Translations under genes and position numbers: made by a program | NCBI GenBank assembly: GCA_948469885.1 | Contig: CAOKMT010000011.1 | Span: forward strand, 1-61,619 | Source: an uncultured Sporosarcina sp. | GTDB taxonomy: Bacteria > Bacillota > Bacilli > Bacillales_A > Planococcaceae | Length of the DNA stretch: 61,619 nucleotides | Reading direction: 5' to 3' | The notes under the pieces: model-generated | Database searches by the model: none | The model's input: the letters and a program-made list of their open reading frames with translations, nothing else | Told to the model about the DNA's origin: nothing | Shown here: positions 45,508 through 54,273 of the stretch, one piece after another | How the letters are laid out: every line of letters begins with the position of its first letter | Numbering within the stretch: position 1 is the first letter of the stretch

Positions 45508-45615
45508 CACTGAAAAACTCATATTGGCCAGTTGACCGTTGATCTTTGGCGGATTTCTTGGATCGAAGAGGAAGCCAACAAAATTCAAAGCTGACATAAT
45601 CGGAGTTTTTCAGTG
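45508..45615. repeat. MITE-like element with 13-bp terminal inverted repeats
   Basis: CACTGAAAAACTC (45508-45520) and GAGTTTTTCAGTG (45603-45615) are exact reverse complements bounding a 108-bp segment. It has no gene. It lies between mtnD and mtnK, where the other gaps of the operon are under 60 bp. It resembles short dispersed repeats in Planococcaceae intergenic regions and may also act as an RNA hairpin affecting expression of the downstream genes. Confidence 0.6.
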
Positions 45616-45677
45616 ACCTATCGCTAGAGCGAATTATTTTCCGGCTTGGCATCAGGAAGAAAGAGAGGGAAATTAAA

Positions 45678-46862
45678 ATGGGTTTATTCATGGCAAAAGA
45701 AGAGGCCAATGATCAGTATACATTTTTGAAAGAAAATGAAATTGTGGAATACGTCAAAAAATATGGGCTTTTTCAACCACAAGAACAAGTGACTGTGACG
45801 GAAGTGAGCGACGGGAAAATCAATCATGTGTATCGATTAGCTGGAACTGAAAAGACCGTCATTTACAAGCAGGCTGTGCCTTATGCGAGAACGGTGGGCG
45901 AATCGATGCCATTACCGATTGACAGAGTAAGAATTGAAGCGAAGGTGTTGGAAGAATATGATCGTATTCTGCCCGGTTCCGCGCCTAAAGTGTTACATCT
46001 CGACGAAAAGATGGCAATCGCTGTCACGGAAGACTTATCACCGATGGAAGTGGCGCGGGGAGCATTTTTAAAAGGTGCGGAGTCAGATCGATTCGCAGCG
46101 GATGTCGGCGCATTTAGTGCAAAAACACTTTTTTACACGTCAGATTATTATCTTGATTCAATTACGAAAAAAGAGAAGAAAACTTATTTTAGTAACGCAG
46201 GCATGCAACAATTGACGGAAGAATTAGTATTCGATCGCCCGTTTGCCTTCCATGATAGTAATTTCTTCGAAGAAGAGCTCAGAAAAGATGTCTTGATGTT
46301 GAGTCAAGATGACCGGCTGCGGTTGGAAGTGGCGAAATTAAAACATAAGTTCATGACGAAAACTGATGCGCTCATTCATAGTGATTTACATAGTGGAAGT
46401 ATTTTCGTAGATGACAAGAAAACGGTCGTTTTTGACACGGAATTTGCCTGTTTTGGTCCTTTTGGCTTCGACTTGGGACAATTTATTGCGAATTTATACT
46501 TAAGTGGAATCGGTACGCCGGCATATGAAAAGAAACGGTTCGACGAGTCTCTGGAAACATGGTATGCGTTTAGACAGACCTTTTCCCACTTGTGGAAAAC
46601 GGAATCAAGTGAGCGATATACAGAAGTGGACGGCTACTTGACTGCTGTACTGGATGAAATATTTTCCGATTTGCTCGGCTATGCGGGATGTGAATTAATC
46701 CGCCGTTCTATCGGTATTGCCCAAATTGAAGACTTGAACTATGAACAAGATGATAAGGCACGCGCTGTGAGAAGGAGAAAGTGTGTGGATCTTGGCAAGT
46801 ACTTGATCAAGGAACGCCATAATATCCATTCGCTGGAACAACTAGAAGATTGGTTTGTATAA
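45678..46862 (+). CDS. mtnK: 5-Methylthioribose kinase
   Basis: Kinase of 394 aa that phosphorylates 5-methylthioribose to its 1-phosphate, the entry to the salvage pathway. The APH-like fold is seen in the catalytic loop LIHSDLHSGS (near residue 233) and the metal motif FDTEFACFGPFGFDLG. Length matches Bacillus MtnK. ATG 45678 follows AGAGAGGGA. mtnA, its usual neighbour and the next enzyme of the pathway, is not here. Confidence 0.93.
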   Translation: MGLFMAKEEANDQYTFLKENEIVEYVKKYGLFQPQEQVTVTEVSDGKINHVYRLAGTEKTVIYKQAVPYARTVGESMPLPIDRVRIEAKVLEEYDRILPGSAPKVLHLDEKMAIAVTEDLSPMEVARGAFLKGAESDRFAADVGAFSAKTLFYTSDYYLDSITKKEKKTYFSNAGMQQLTEELVFDRPFAFHDSNFFEEELRKDVLMLSQDDRLRLEVAKLKHKFMTKTDALIHSDLHSGSIFVDDKKTVVFDTEFACFGPFGFDLGQFIANLYLSGIGTPAYEKKRFDESLETWYAFRQTFSHLWKTESSERYTEVDGYLTAVLDEIFSDLLGYAGCELIRRSIGIAQIEDLNYEQDDKARAVRRRKCVDLGKYLIKERHNIHSLEQLEDWFV

Positions 46863-46923
46863 CTGAATATTGGGATAATGTCGGTCGAAAGACAGGGCAT
46901 TGTTGAAACTGGAGGTTCTCTCT

Positions 46924-48069
46924 GTGAGGAAATTATTAACGATATTGCTCGTTGCCATGCTATTTGTGCTGGCTGCATGTACGAATGAACAACCATCTCG
47001 TTCAAGCGAGCCGGAGGTAACTTCTCAAGAAACTGAAGTGAAAGCCGCGGTGAAGGAAGTAGATCCTGCTAAGGCGGATCGTGTGGAAAGCGACGAAATT
47101 CCGGCAAGTTTGGAAGAACCTGTGGAAATTGCGCTTGTTATGCAAATGACGGCAGGTTCTTTTTACACAACACAAATAAAAGGCATTCAAGAGCAAGTGG
47201 CCGCGTTTGGTGGAAAAGTGAAAATTTACGATTCGCAAAATGACTTGGCCAAAATGGCTTCCAATATTGAATTGGCTGTCACTGAAAAAGTCGATGGCAT
47301 TCTCGTCAGTCACGGAAGAGCGGATGCATTGAATGCAAGTATTCAAAGAGCTTTAGTTGCCGAAATTCCGGTCGTCGCTTTTGATAGCGATATCCAATTA
47401 CCTGGTGTTACCGTTTTGGATCAGGATGACCATTTACTCGCTTGGAAAATTTTAAGGAAAATTGCGGAAGATTTGCGTGGGTCGGGAAATTTGGCAACGA
47501 TTTGGGTGGCAGGCTTTGCGCCTATGGAAAAACGTCAAGTGATGATCGAGGCGTTCCATGGTCGTTTTAATCATATTAAAGAAGTTGCCAGATTTGGCTC
47601 TGTGACAAGTAACACGCCTTTGGATACGCAGGCACAAGTTGAAGCGTTGCTTACGAAAAATCCTAATGAAGGTGAAATAGATGCAATCTTCAGTACGTGG
47701 AATGAGTTTACGCGTGGTGCGGTAAAAGCGCTTGAACATTCCGGTAGGACGGATGTGCAACTTTACGGAATCGACTTGACCGACGAAGACCTTCCTCTGA
47801 TGCAGCAAGAAGGGAGTCCATTGGTTGCCGTTGCGACAATCGACCCCGCTGAAGTGGGCAGAGTACAGGCACGATTGCTGTATCAAAAGGTCGGAGGCGT
47901 CGATGTATCGGATATTGTGTTGATGGAACCGGCACTTGTGAAGCGGGAAGACTTGCCGGCTGAACCGGTGAAATTGGATCAGCTGGATGAATACGTACCC
48001 GGGTGGGGGAGAACGAATATCGGTGTCTCACCATGGATGAAAAAGTTGGAAGAGCGTGGAAAACAATGA
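46924..48069 (+). CDS. Sugar ABC transporter substrate-binding lipoprotein
   Basis: Lipoprotein of 381 aa with lipobox LAAC (C19) after a hydrophobic signal, then a Ser/Glu linker and a ribose-binding-protein fold (IALVMQMTAGSFYTTQIKGI, then VDGILVSHGRADALN). It should capture a sugar outside the membrane for the next two gene products. The GTG at 46924 has GGAGG 8 nt upstream. Its place between mtnK and mtnW points to methylthioribose or a relative as ligand; that is inferred from context. Confidence 0.85.
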   Translation: MRKLLTILLVAMLFVLAACTNEQPSRSSEPEVTSQETEVKAAVKEVDPAKADRVESDEIPASLEEPVEIALVMQMTAGSFYTTQIKGIQEQVAAFGGKVKIYDSQNDLAKMASNIELAVTEKVDGILVSHGRADALNASIQRALVAEIPVVAFDSDIQLPGVTVLDQDDHLLAWKILRKIAEDLRGSGNLATIWVAGFAPMEKRQVMIEAFHGRFNHIKEVARFGSVTSNTPLDTQAQVEALLTKNPNEGEIDAIFSTWNEFTRGAVKALEHSGRTDVQLYGIDLTDEDLPLMQQEGSPLVAVATIDPAEVGRVQARLLYQKVGGVDVSDIVLMEPALVKREDLPAEPVKLDQLDEYVPGWGRTNIGVSPWMKKLEERGKQ

Positions 48070-49550
48070 CACTTAACTTAAATGACTTGGAACATTCATT
48101 TGGCACAAATCATGTGATAAAAGGAATCGACTTTTCGATTGAACGAGGAGAAGTACATGCTTTGATGGGAATGAACGGTGCAGGAAAAAGCACCGTTCTT
48201 CAAATTATCGCGGGCATCCATCGTCCAAGTAAAGGGACAATTTCAATTGATGGGCAACAAGTGAAGTTTCATTCACCATCAGATGCACTCCAACATGGCA
48301 TCGCGTTTTTATCGCAAGAAGTGGACCGTGGACTTGTGCCGAATTTGACTGTGCATGAAAATTTCATGATGTCGTTATGGGGAAAAGAAAGGAAAGTCAT
48401 TTTCAATAGAAGAGAAAATCGCCGCCGTGTGGCTGGTGTCTTTCAACAATACGGAATCGAATTGGATGTGGATAAGCTTATCGCTGATTGTTCCATTTAC
48501 GAGAAACAAATCATTTCTATTATCCGGGCGATTTCACACGACAGTAAATATATCTTGTTGGACGAGCCCACAGCGGCGCTCGATTATCGGGAAGCGGAAA
48601 GGCTTCAAAGCATTGTTGAGAAATTGAAAAAAGAAGGAATTGGCTTTGTCTTCATTTCACATCGAATGAAAGAAGTTTTCGCCATGTCTGACCGGGTGAC
48701 TGTACTGCGGAACGGGAAAACCACGCTTAGTAAAAAAGTGGAGGAAACAACGATAGACGAAGTCGTACATATGATGACGGGGGATGTGCAAGTCACCGCA
48801 AAACGGAAACAAGAGGGCCGGGAAAAAAGCGATCACTTTTTTAAGGTGACGAATGTCAAGCTGTTCGAGCAAACAGCTCCGATTTCATGTGAAATCCATG
48901 CAGGTGAGATCGTTGTTATTTTTGGGTTACTCGGTAGTGGAAAAACACGTTTTGCCGAAACATTATTCGGTGCACGTCGTAAGTATGAACTGAATGACAG
49001 TGGAACGAAAAAGGTGATTGATTCGCCTGTAAGAGCGGTGAATGAAGGGATTGCTTTCATTCCCGAGGAGCGGGCGAAGCAAGGGATTTGGAGAGCGTAC
49101 GATATTCGAACGCACTTATCCCTCTCTTTTAATGGGATGATTGCTAAGAAAAAAGAGCAATCTGCAAGCCGTAAGCTTATCGACTTGTTCGCGGTAGAAC
49201 CGCGAAATCCTGATTATGAAGTGGGTTCGCTTAGTGGTGGGAACCAGCAAAAAGTGGCGATTGCCAAATGGTTCAATCGAAATCCGCATTTCATCATTTT
49301 GGATGAGCCCATGAAAGGTGTCGACGTTTCTGCGAAAGAAACGATATTCCAAAGAATTGAAGGTTTTGCAGATGAGGGAGCGGCTGTATTGTATTTCACT
49401 TCGGAACCGGATGAAGCAATTCGGATAGCCGATCGGATTTTAATATTTTCGCAATGTGAGATTGTTGAAGAAGTAAATCCCGATCATATAAGTATGGAGC
49501 AGTTGCTTGATTTAGCAGAAAGGCGGAAAGGGCATGCAGCCAACGATTAA
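48066..49550 (+). CDS. Sugar ABC transporter ATPase (RbsA-like, two domains)
   Basis: Protein of 494 aa with two ABC domains. The first has Walker A GMNGAGKST and Walker B ILLDEPTAALD, but its signature CSIYEKQIISI is poor. The second has GLLGSGKTR, signature SLSGGNQQKVAIAKW and Walker B IILDEPMKGVD. This paired, unequal layout is typical of RbsA/XylG. The ATG overlaps the previous stop (ATGA), so translation is coupled. Partner of the binding protein and permease on either side. Confidence 0.9.
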   Translation: MTLNLNDLEHSFGTNHVIKGIDFSIERGEVHALMGMNGAGKSTVLQIIAGIHRPSKGTISIDGQQVKFHSPSDALQHGIAFLSQEVDRGLVPNLTVHENFMMSLWGKERKVIFNRRENRRRVAGVFQQYGIELDVDKLIADCSIYEKQIISIIRAISHDSKYILLDEPTAALDYREAERLQSIVEKLKKEGIGFVFISHRMKEVFAMSDRVTVLRNGKTTLSKKVEETTIDEVVHMMTGDVQVTAKRKQEGREKSDHFFKVTNVKLFEQTAPISCEIHAGEIVVIFGLLGSGKTRFAETLFGARRKYELNDSGTKKVIDSPVRAVNEGIAFIPEERAKQGIWRAYDIRTHLSLSFNGMIAKKKEQSASRKLIDLFAVEPRNPDYEVGSLSGGNQQKVAIAKWFNRNPHFIILDEPMKGVDVSAKETIFQRIEGFADEGAAVLYFTSEPDEAIRIADRILIFSQCEIVEEVNPDHISMEQLLDLAERRKGHAAND

Positions 49551-50541
49551 CAAGAAAGAAAAAGCATCGGGGTTTTCATTGTATTCATTTTTTACCCGTT
49601 ATGGGGCCATTTTAACAATTGTGGCGGTCGTCATTTTCTTTTCAATTATTAATGATAACTTTTTTTCTTATCAAAATGTCAGTGATATTTTTCGATCTGT
49701 TGCCATTACAGCATTTTTGGCACTTGGGGTCACCTTTAGTCTTGTTGTCGATGGACTCGATTTGTCGGTTGGTTCAACAACGAGTTTAGCGACGATGGCA
49801 GCAGCTTCGGCGCTTGTGTTACATAGCCAAGAATTGCTTGTCGTTTTAATCGTCCCGTTATTATTCGGGGTTATTATTGGTTTGTTCAATGCATTTTTAA
49901 TTATTAAAGTGAGACTGCCAGATTTACTGGCGACATTAGGTGTCATGTATGTTGTCAATGGTATTCAGATGACCTATACAAAAGGGTATTCGGTTTACGA
50001 AGGAATGCCTGATACAATAGGTGTCGGAGAACCGGTTGGGATATTTATCCCTTCGTTTACATTCATCGGTCAAGGTGAATGGTTAGGCATTCCGTTTCCC
50101 GTATTTCTATTGTTGATTTTTACGGCTGTGTCCTATATTTTCTTGGAACATACAACGTGGGGAAGAAAAATGTATATGGTCGGCAGCAATCAAGAAGCGG
50201 CTCGTCTGTACGGTATTCGCATTAATTTTTATAAAACATTGGCGTATGTCATCAGTGCTTTGTTTGCGACTATCGGTGGTATTATTTTGGCAAGTCGTAT
50301 CGGGACAGGGCAAATTTCCGCGGGGGCGCCATTGATGATGGATGCTGTGGCAGCGGCGTTTATCGGTTTGGCGTTGTTTGGAGGAAAGCGTGCCAGTGTT
50401 ATAGGCGCAGTACTTGGTGCCGTTTTAATTGGCACATTGTTAAACGGTCTCACGATGATGAATGTTCCTTATTATGCACAAGACATTGTGAAAGGTTTAA
50501 TTTTAATTTTTGCGCTTGCTTTTTCATTTTTAAGAAAGTAA
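49534..50541 (+). CDS. Sugar ABC transporter permease (RbsC-like)
   Basis: Membrane protein of 335 aa with about 8-10 helices and the BPD_transp_2 pattern: VVDGLDLSVGSTTSLATM near residue 75 and GGKRASVIGAVLGAVLIGTL towards the end. It forms the channel for the ribose-type importer of this operon. It overlaps the ATPase gene by 17 nt. Probable substrate is methylthioribose, by context only. Confidence 0.9.
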   Translation: MQPTINKKEKASGFSLYSFFTRYGAILTIVAVVIFFSIINDNFFSYQNVSDIFRSVAITAFLALGVTFSLVVDGLDLSVGSTTSLATMAAASALVLHSQELLVVLIVPLLFGVIIGLFNAFLIIKVRLPDLLATLGVMYVVNGIQMTYTKGYSVYEGMPDTIGVGEPVGIFIPSFTFIGQGEWLGIPFPVFLLLIFTAVSYIFLEHTTWGRKMYMVGSNQEAARLYGIRINFYKTLAYVISALFATIGGIILASRIGTGQISAGAPLMMDAVAAAFIGLALFGGKRASVIGAVLGAVLIGTLLNGLTMMNVPYYAQDIVKGLILIFALAFSFLRK

Positions 50542-50565
50542 AGGAATTAAAAGGAGGAGTTATTC

Positions 50566-51762
50566 ATGGGCGTTATTGCAACTTATTTATTTCCAACACA
50601 TCCAGACCAACAAGCGATTGCGGAGCAACATGCGCTTGGATTGACAGTCGGATCTTGGACGGATATTCCCCATTTGGAACAAGAACAATTAAGGAAAAAT
50701 AAAGGGGAAGTGCTATCTGTTGAAAAAGGTGAAGAGAAGGACAGAGTGAGAATTCATTATCCTTCAGCGAACTTTACTGCGGACTTACCGGCGATTTTGA
50801 CGACCGTATATGGAAAGTTATCATTTTTCGAAGGACATGAACTGGTCGACTTAACATTTGATGATGAGTTACTTGCTCAATTTCCTGGACCTCGATTTGG
50901 TGTGAAAGGCATTCGAGAGCAGCTTGGTGTAGCGGATCGTCCATTATTAAAAGCGATTTTCAAAGGTGTGTTAGGAAGAGATTTATCATTTTTCGCTGAC
51001 CAACTTGAAGATTTGGTCGCTGGCGGAATTGATTTGATTAAAGACGATGAAATTTTATTTGAAAATGATTTAACGCCTTTCACGAAAAGAATTACAACGG
51101 CAAAAGAAATTTTGGATCGTCATTATGAGAAGACAGGTCACCGTGTGTTATATGCAGTGAACTTGTCCGGGAAGACGAACGAACTTCATGACAAGGCTGA
51201 ACGGGCTGCGGAATTGGGCGCCAATGCATTACTGTTCAATGTGCATGCATACGGTTTAGATGCACTTCAAACGTTGCGTGAAAATAATAATATCGGTTTG
51301 CCGCTCGTTGCGCATTCCGCATTATCAGGTGTGTTATCAGGACAGACGGGAAGTGGTTACCCGTATGCGTTGACCGTTGGAAAATTGACGCGTTTGGTCG
51401 GCGGTGATTTCTCCTTGTTCCCGAGCCCTTATGGAAATGTATCGATTTCCTTAGCCGATGCTCTTGCCATCAATAAAACACTAACGGAAGAAAAGCCATT
51501 TGAACAAACTTTTGCGGTTCCTTCGGCAGGCGTCCATCCAGGCATGGTGCCGCAACTGTTGCAAGATTTCGGAGACAACCTTGTCGTTAATGCAGGCGGT
51601 GGTATTTTCGGTCATCCGGATGGTCCGATTAAGGGGGCGCAAGCTTTCCGGGCTGCCATCGATGCAAGTGTGAAAGGAATCTCTTTGGAAGAAGCGGCTC
51701 AGACGAATGAACCTTTAAAGCGTGCAATCGATATATGGGGGACTGTGGGCACGTCCTCGTAA
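50566..51762 (+). CDS. mtnW: RuBisCO-like DK-MTP-1-P enolase
   Basis: RuBisCO-like protein of 398 aa that tautomerises 2,3-diketo-5-methylthiopentyl-1-phosphate for MtnX to dephosphorylate. The lysine that is carbamylated in the family lies in [10 protein letters not shown], and loop [11 protein letters not shown] near the C terminus binds phosphate. Length fits MtnW. ATG 50566 has AAAGGAGGAG upstream. Its distance from mtnX, across the importer, differs from the mtnWXBD order of B. subtilis. Confidence 0.95.
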   Translation: MGVIATYLFPTHPDQQAIAEQHALGLTVGSWTDIPHLEQEQLRKNKGEVLSVEKGEEKDRVRIHYPSANFTADLPAILTTVYGKLSFFEGHELVDLTFDDELLAQFPGPRFGVKGIREQLGVADRPLLKAIFKGVLGRDLSFFADQLEDLVAGGIDLIKDDEILFENDLTPFTKRITTAKEILDRHYEKTGHRVLYAVNLSGKTNELHDKAERAAELGANALLFNVHAYGLDALQTLRENNNIGLPLVAHSALSGVLSGQTGSGYPYALTVGKLTRLVGGDFSLFPSPYGNVSISLADALAINKTLTEEKPFEQTFAVPSAGVHPGMVPQLLQDFGDNLVVNAGGGIFGHPDGPIKGAQAFRAAIDASVKGISLEEAAQTNEPLKRAIDIWGTVGTSS

Positions 51763-51796
51763 TACCAATCATGTGAAATGAAAGGTGTTGGACTCA

Positions 51797-52327
51797 ATGA
51801 CTGGGAATCGGTTTGAAAAAGCGGCATTTGCAGGTGGATGCTTTTGGTGCATGGTGAAGCCGTTTAAAGAATGGGCTGGCGTCGAGGACGTCGTATCTGG
51901 TTATATGGGTGGACATGTCGTCAATCCCACTTATGAAGAAGTATGTAAAGGCGAATCGGGTCATTTGGAAGTAGTGGAAATCACTTTTGATCCAGAAGTT
52001 TTCCCTTATGAAAAGCTGCTCGACGTCTATTGGCGGCAAATCGATCCGACTGATGATGGTGGTCAGTTCCACGACCGGGGATCTTCCTATACGACAGCGA
52101 TTTTTCATTACAATGAAGAACAACGTAAAATGGCAGAGCAATCTAAAAAGCAGCTAGGGGAAAGTGGGAAATTCAATGATCCGATTGTGACCGCAATCCG
52201 TCCGGCTGAACCATTTTACCGCGCTGAAGAGTACCATCAAGATTATTATAGAAAATCAGAAGAGCATTACGTCGATAACCGGGCACGTTCTGGTCGCGAT
52301 GAATTTATCACCCGAAATTGGATGTAA
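51797..52327 (+). CDS. msrA: Peptide methionine-(S)-S-oxide reductase
   Basis: MsrA of 176 aa. The catalytic motif AGGCFWC has nucleophile C15 and C18; later family motifs [28 protein letters not shown] and [13 protein letters not shown] are intact. It repairs oxidised methionine using thioredoxin. It lies 34 nt after mtnW and has a terminator, so it is probably the last gene of the S-box operon. The ATG at 51797 is used; a GTG four codons earlier is possible. No msrB is fused or adjacent. Confidence 0.93.
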   Translation: MTGNRFEKAAFAGGCFWCMVKPFKEWAGVEDVVSGYMGGHVVNPTYEEVCKGESGHLEVVEITFDPEVFPYEKLLDVYWRQIDPTDDGGQFHDRGSSYTTAIFHYNEEQRKMAEQSKKQLGESGKFNDPIVTAIRPAEPFYRAEEYHQDYYRKSEEHYVDNRARSGRDEFITRNWM

Positions 52328-52334
52328 GGATTGG

Positions 52335-52377
52335 AAAGATGGGAGTTGGACATAGTGTCCGGCTCCCATCTTTTTTG
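52335..52377 (+). terminator. Rho-independent terminator of the mtn operon
   Basis: GATGGGAGTTGGACA (52338-52352) pairs with TGTCCGGCTCCCATC (52356-52370), followed by TTTTTT. Confidence 0.95.
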
Positions 52378-52553
52378 TGATATTGTTTTGAAAATGTAAA
52401 CGGTCTCACTTGAAGTTTTCTAGCGAGAGATTCATGCCTGATTTGTTTATTTACAGATAACTCTGTGTAATTAGAGGAAGTTATGATTAAATCTCGTATA
52501 TGGCTATATAGGAACGAATGACGTGGTGAAAGTGAATCGGGAGGGAATAGACT

Positions 52554-53603
52554 TTGGAAAATGTCGATCATCCGCTAATTTCCATATTCAATCCAAACAT
52601 TGGTGAGCGAGAACTCATGCAAACCATGGAGGATCTCGCTTTCCTTTCAGGTGTGCTTAATGAATTGAGAATCGATCCTTCATTTCAAAATCCGATTGCG
52701 ATCCTTCGCTGTCTACGAATAATCCAATTGCTTAACGAGGAAGCATTGGGACAGAGTGAGCCCCTCGAAAATACAGAAGCCATCCATCATCGCTATCAAG
52801 AGCGGTATGTGGATGACGAACCGCCGTCGAAAAAAAGAATTGAAGCCATTGTCGATGTGCTGATCCATCAGGAATGGCTAGGTAAACAATCAGATCAACT
52901 GAAAATGCGAGAGCGTGGAAAAAGATTGATGGGCGCGTTGATTCGGGTGGCAAATGAGTCTCTCACCCATTACTCGTTGCATGATAGGGAAAGAAGTAGT
53001 GAAGAACAGAAACAACGTACTTCAGCTATATCCCCCAACAAAATCCAAACTTATATTACCCAAATGTTCGATCCGCCAAGTGATAGGCAAGATGTGCACG
53101 AAATATTTAGTTTCATGGAACAAAATAAGTATCCAGGTGAAGCGATGGATGGTTTATGGGTGCCTGTCAAAGTTGCTTCCCCTCTTTCCCCGATTGCCAT
53201 CGATGACGCACTCACCTATCTGGAGACGTACGAGCCGATTGTCGATTCGACCACGCCAAATGTGAAGACAATGGAATACGTTGCAAAAGAGATCGCTGAT
53301 GATAACATTGCCACAGTTATGAAAGAAGTGGACGAGTTTTTTACATCATCGATGATTGAGCCAGCGTCTCTTGCGCCTCATGTTCAAACGAATGAACAAG
53401 TAGATGTCGAAGAACTTGTCATTTCTTCCGCATGGGGCGAAGCGATTGCAGGCTTAACAGCCGTCGCAGCGCAGGAAGGTATAGAAAAAATCAAATTAAA
53501 AAAATCTCATACTGGACATGAACAAAACTATGAAAAAGAGTGGGAGTGGGCGAATGATGGCGATGGTGAATACAACATTCGTAAACATAAAATCGACGAA
53601 TGA
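52554..53603 (+). CDS. MksF/JetA-like kleisin-type subunit
   Basis: Protein of 349 aa, helical at both ends, in the position held by MksF/JetA in condensin-like operons. A wHTH-like part (ERELMQTMEDLAFLSG to about 130) and a negatively charged C-terminal region are seen; no enzyme motif. The TTG at 52554 has GGGAGGGA about 8 nt upstream. It overlaps the next gene by 50 nt, and the third gene follows directly, so the three form one operon. The assignment rests mainly on gene order and the SMC-like third gene; the sequence itself is not strongly diagnostic. Confidence 0.6.
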   Translation: MENVDHPLISIFNPNIGERELMQTMEDLAFLSGVLNELRIDPSFQNPIAILRCLRIIQLLNEEALGQSEPLENTEAIHHRYQERYVDDEPPSKKRIEAIVDVLIHQEWLGKQSDQLKMRERGKRLMGALIRVANESLTHYSLHDRERSSEEQKQRTSAISPNKIQTYITQMFDPPSDRQDVHEIFSFMEQNKYPGEAMDGLWVPVKVASPLSPIAIDDALTYLETYEPIVDSTTPNVKTMEYVAKEIADDNIATVMKEVDEFFTSSMIEPASLAPHVQTNEQVDVEELVISSAWGEAIAGLTAVAAQEGIEKIKLKKSHTGHEQNYEKEWEWANDGDGEYNIRKHKIDE

Positions 53604-54273
53604 AAGGCAGTTTGAAAAAGAAATCAATGTCAATCCATTACATGTCATGAACTCATTACGGGGCGTTCTAACCGAATCGGAGGAAATCGCCTTTATGCAT
53701 ATATTATATTCGTCTTCCGCCACAATCCGAGGCGGAAATTTCGGTTTACCGCGTCAAGAAGTGGAACGATTGATCGGTATTATAGATGACGAAGAGCGAT
53801 TTCATTCATTTTTGTTGCGCTTGAATCAAGCGGTCAGCCGGTACTATAAAATTATTTATGACGAAAAACGTGACCAAGTGATTGCGATGATGAGAGTGCC
53901 CGCCCGAGCTGCCAAGTCGACATTGACGAAAGAGAGTTTGTCCATATTGCTTTATATGTTTTTTCAACAAGAAGTGCTCGGACATGCCTGTACTGCATTT
54001 GACCAATTGCTGGAAGCTTTCGGCCATGAGTCGACAAAAGCGAATCAGCGCTTGCTTGTGAATATCGATCCGTTGAAAAGAATTGGAGCGATCGAAGAAG
54101 AACAAGCGAATACAGGTGAAAAAGAATATACGCTTACTGCGATTGGTGCTCACATGTTTTCCGACTCATTTCTTAGGCGCACGGCTGAATTCAGTCATTC
54201 GAATCAGTTAAGTAAAGAGGAAGTTTTACAGTTTTTCAATCGCAATAATTTAGATACCGAGGGAGGCAGCTGA
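53554..54273 (+). CDS. MksE/JetB-like subunit
   Basis: Protein of 239 aa (DUF4194/MksE-like): winged-helix segments RGVLTESEEIAFMHILYSS and LTKESLSILLYMFFQQEVLG, then QRLLVNIDPLKRIGAIEE. In MukBEF/MksBEF systems this subunit bridges kleisin and SMC. The ATG at 53554 is favoured by GGGAGTGGG upstream. It overlaps the previous gene, and its stop codon directly adjoins the ATG of the SMC-like gene. Confidence 0.65.
   Translation: MMAMVNTTFVNIKSTNERQFEKEINVNPLHVMNSLRGVLTESEEIAFMHILYSSSATIRGGNFGLPRQEVERLIGIIDDEERFHSFLLRLNQAVSRYYKIIYDEKRDQVIAMMRVPARAAKSTLTKESLSILLYMFFQQEVLGHACTAFDQLLEAFGHESTKANQRLLVNIDPLKRIGAIEEEQANTGEKEYTLTAIGAHMFSDSFLRRTAEFSHSNQLSKEEVLQFFNRNNLDTEGGS

Noticed and set aside
45485-45709. 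Minus-strand 74-codon frame between mtnD and mtnK
   Set aside because: It spans the inverted-repeat element and the mtnK start; no ribosome site or family.
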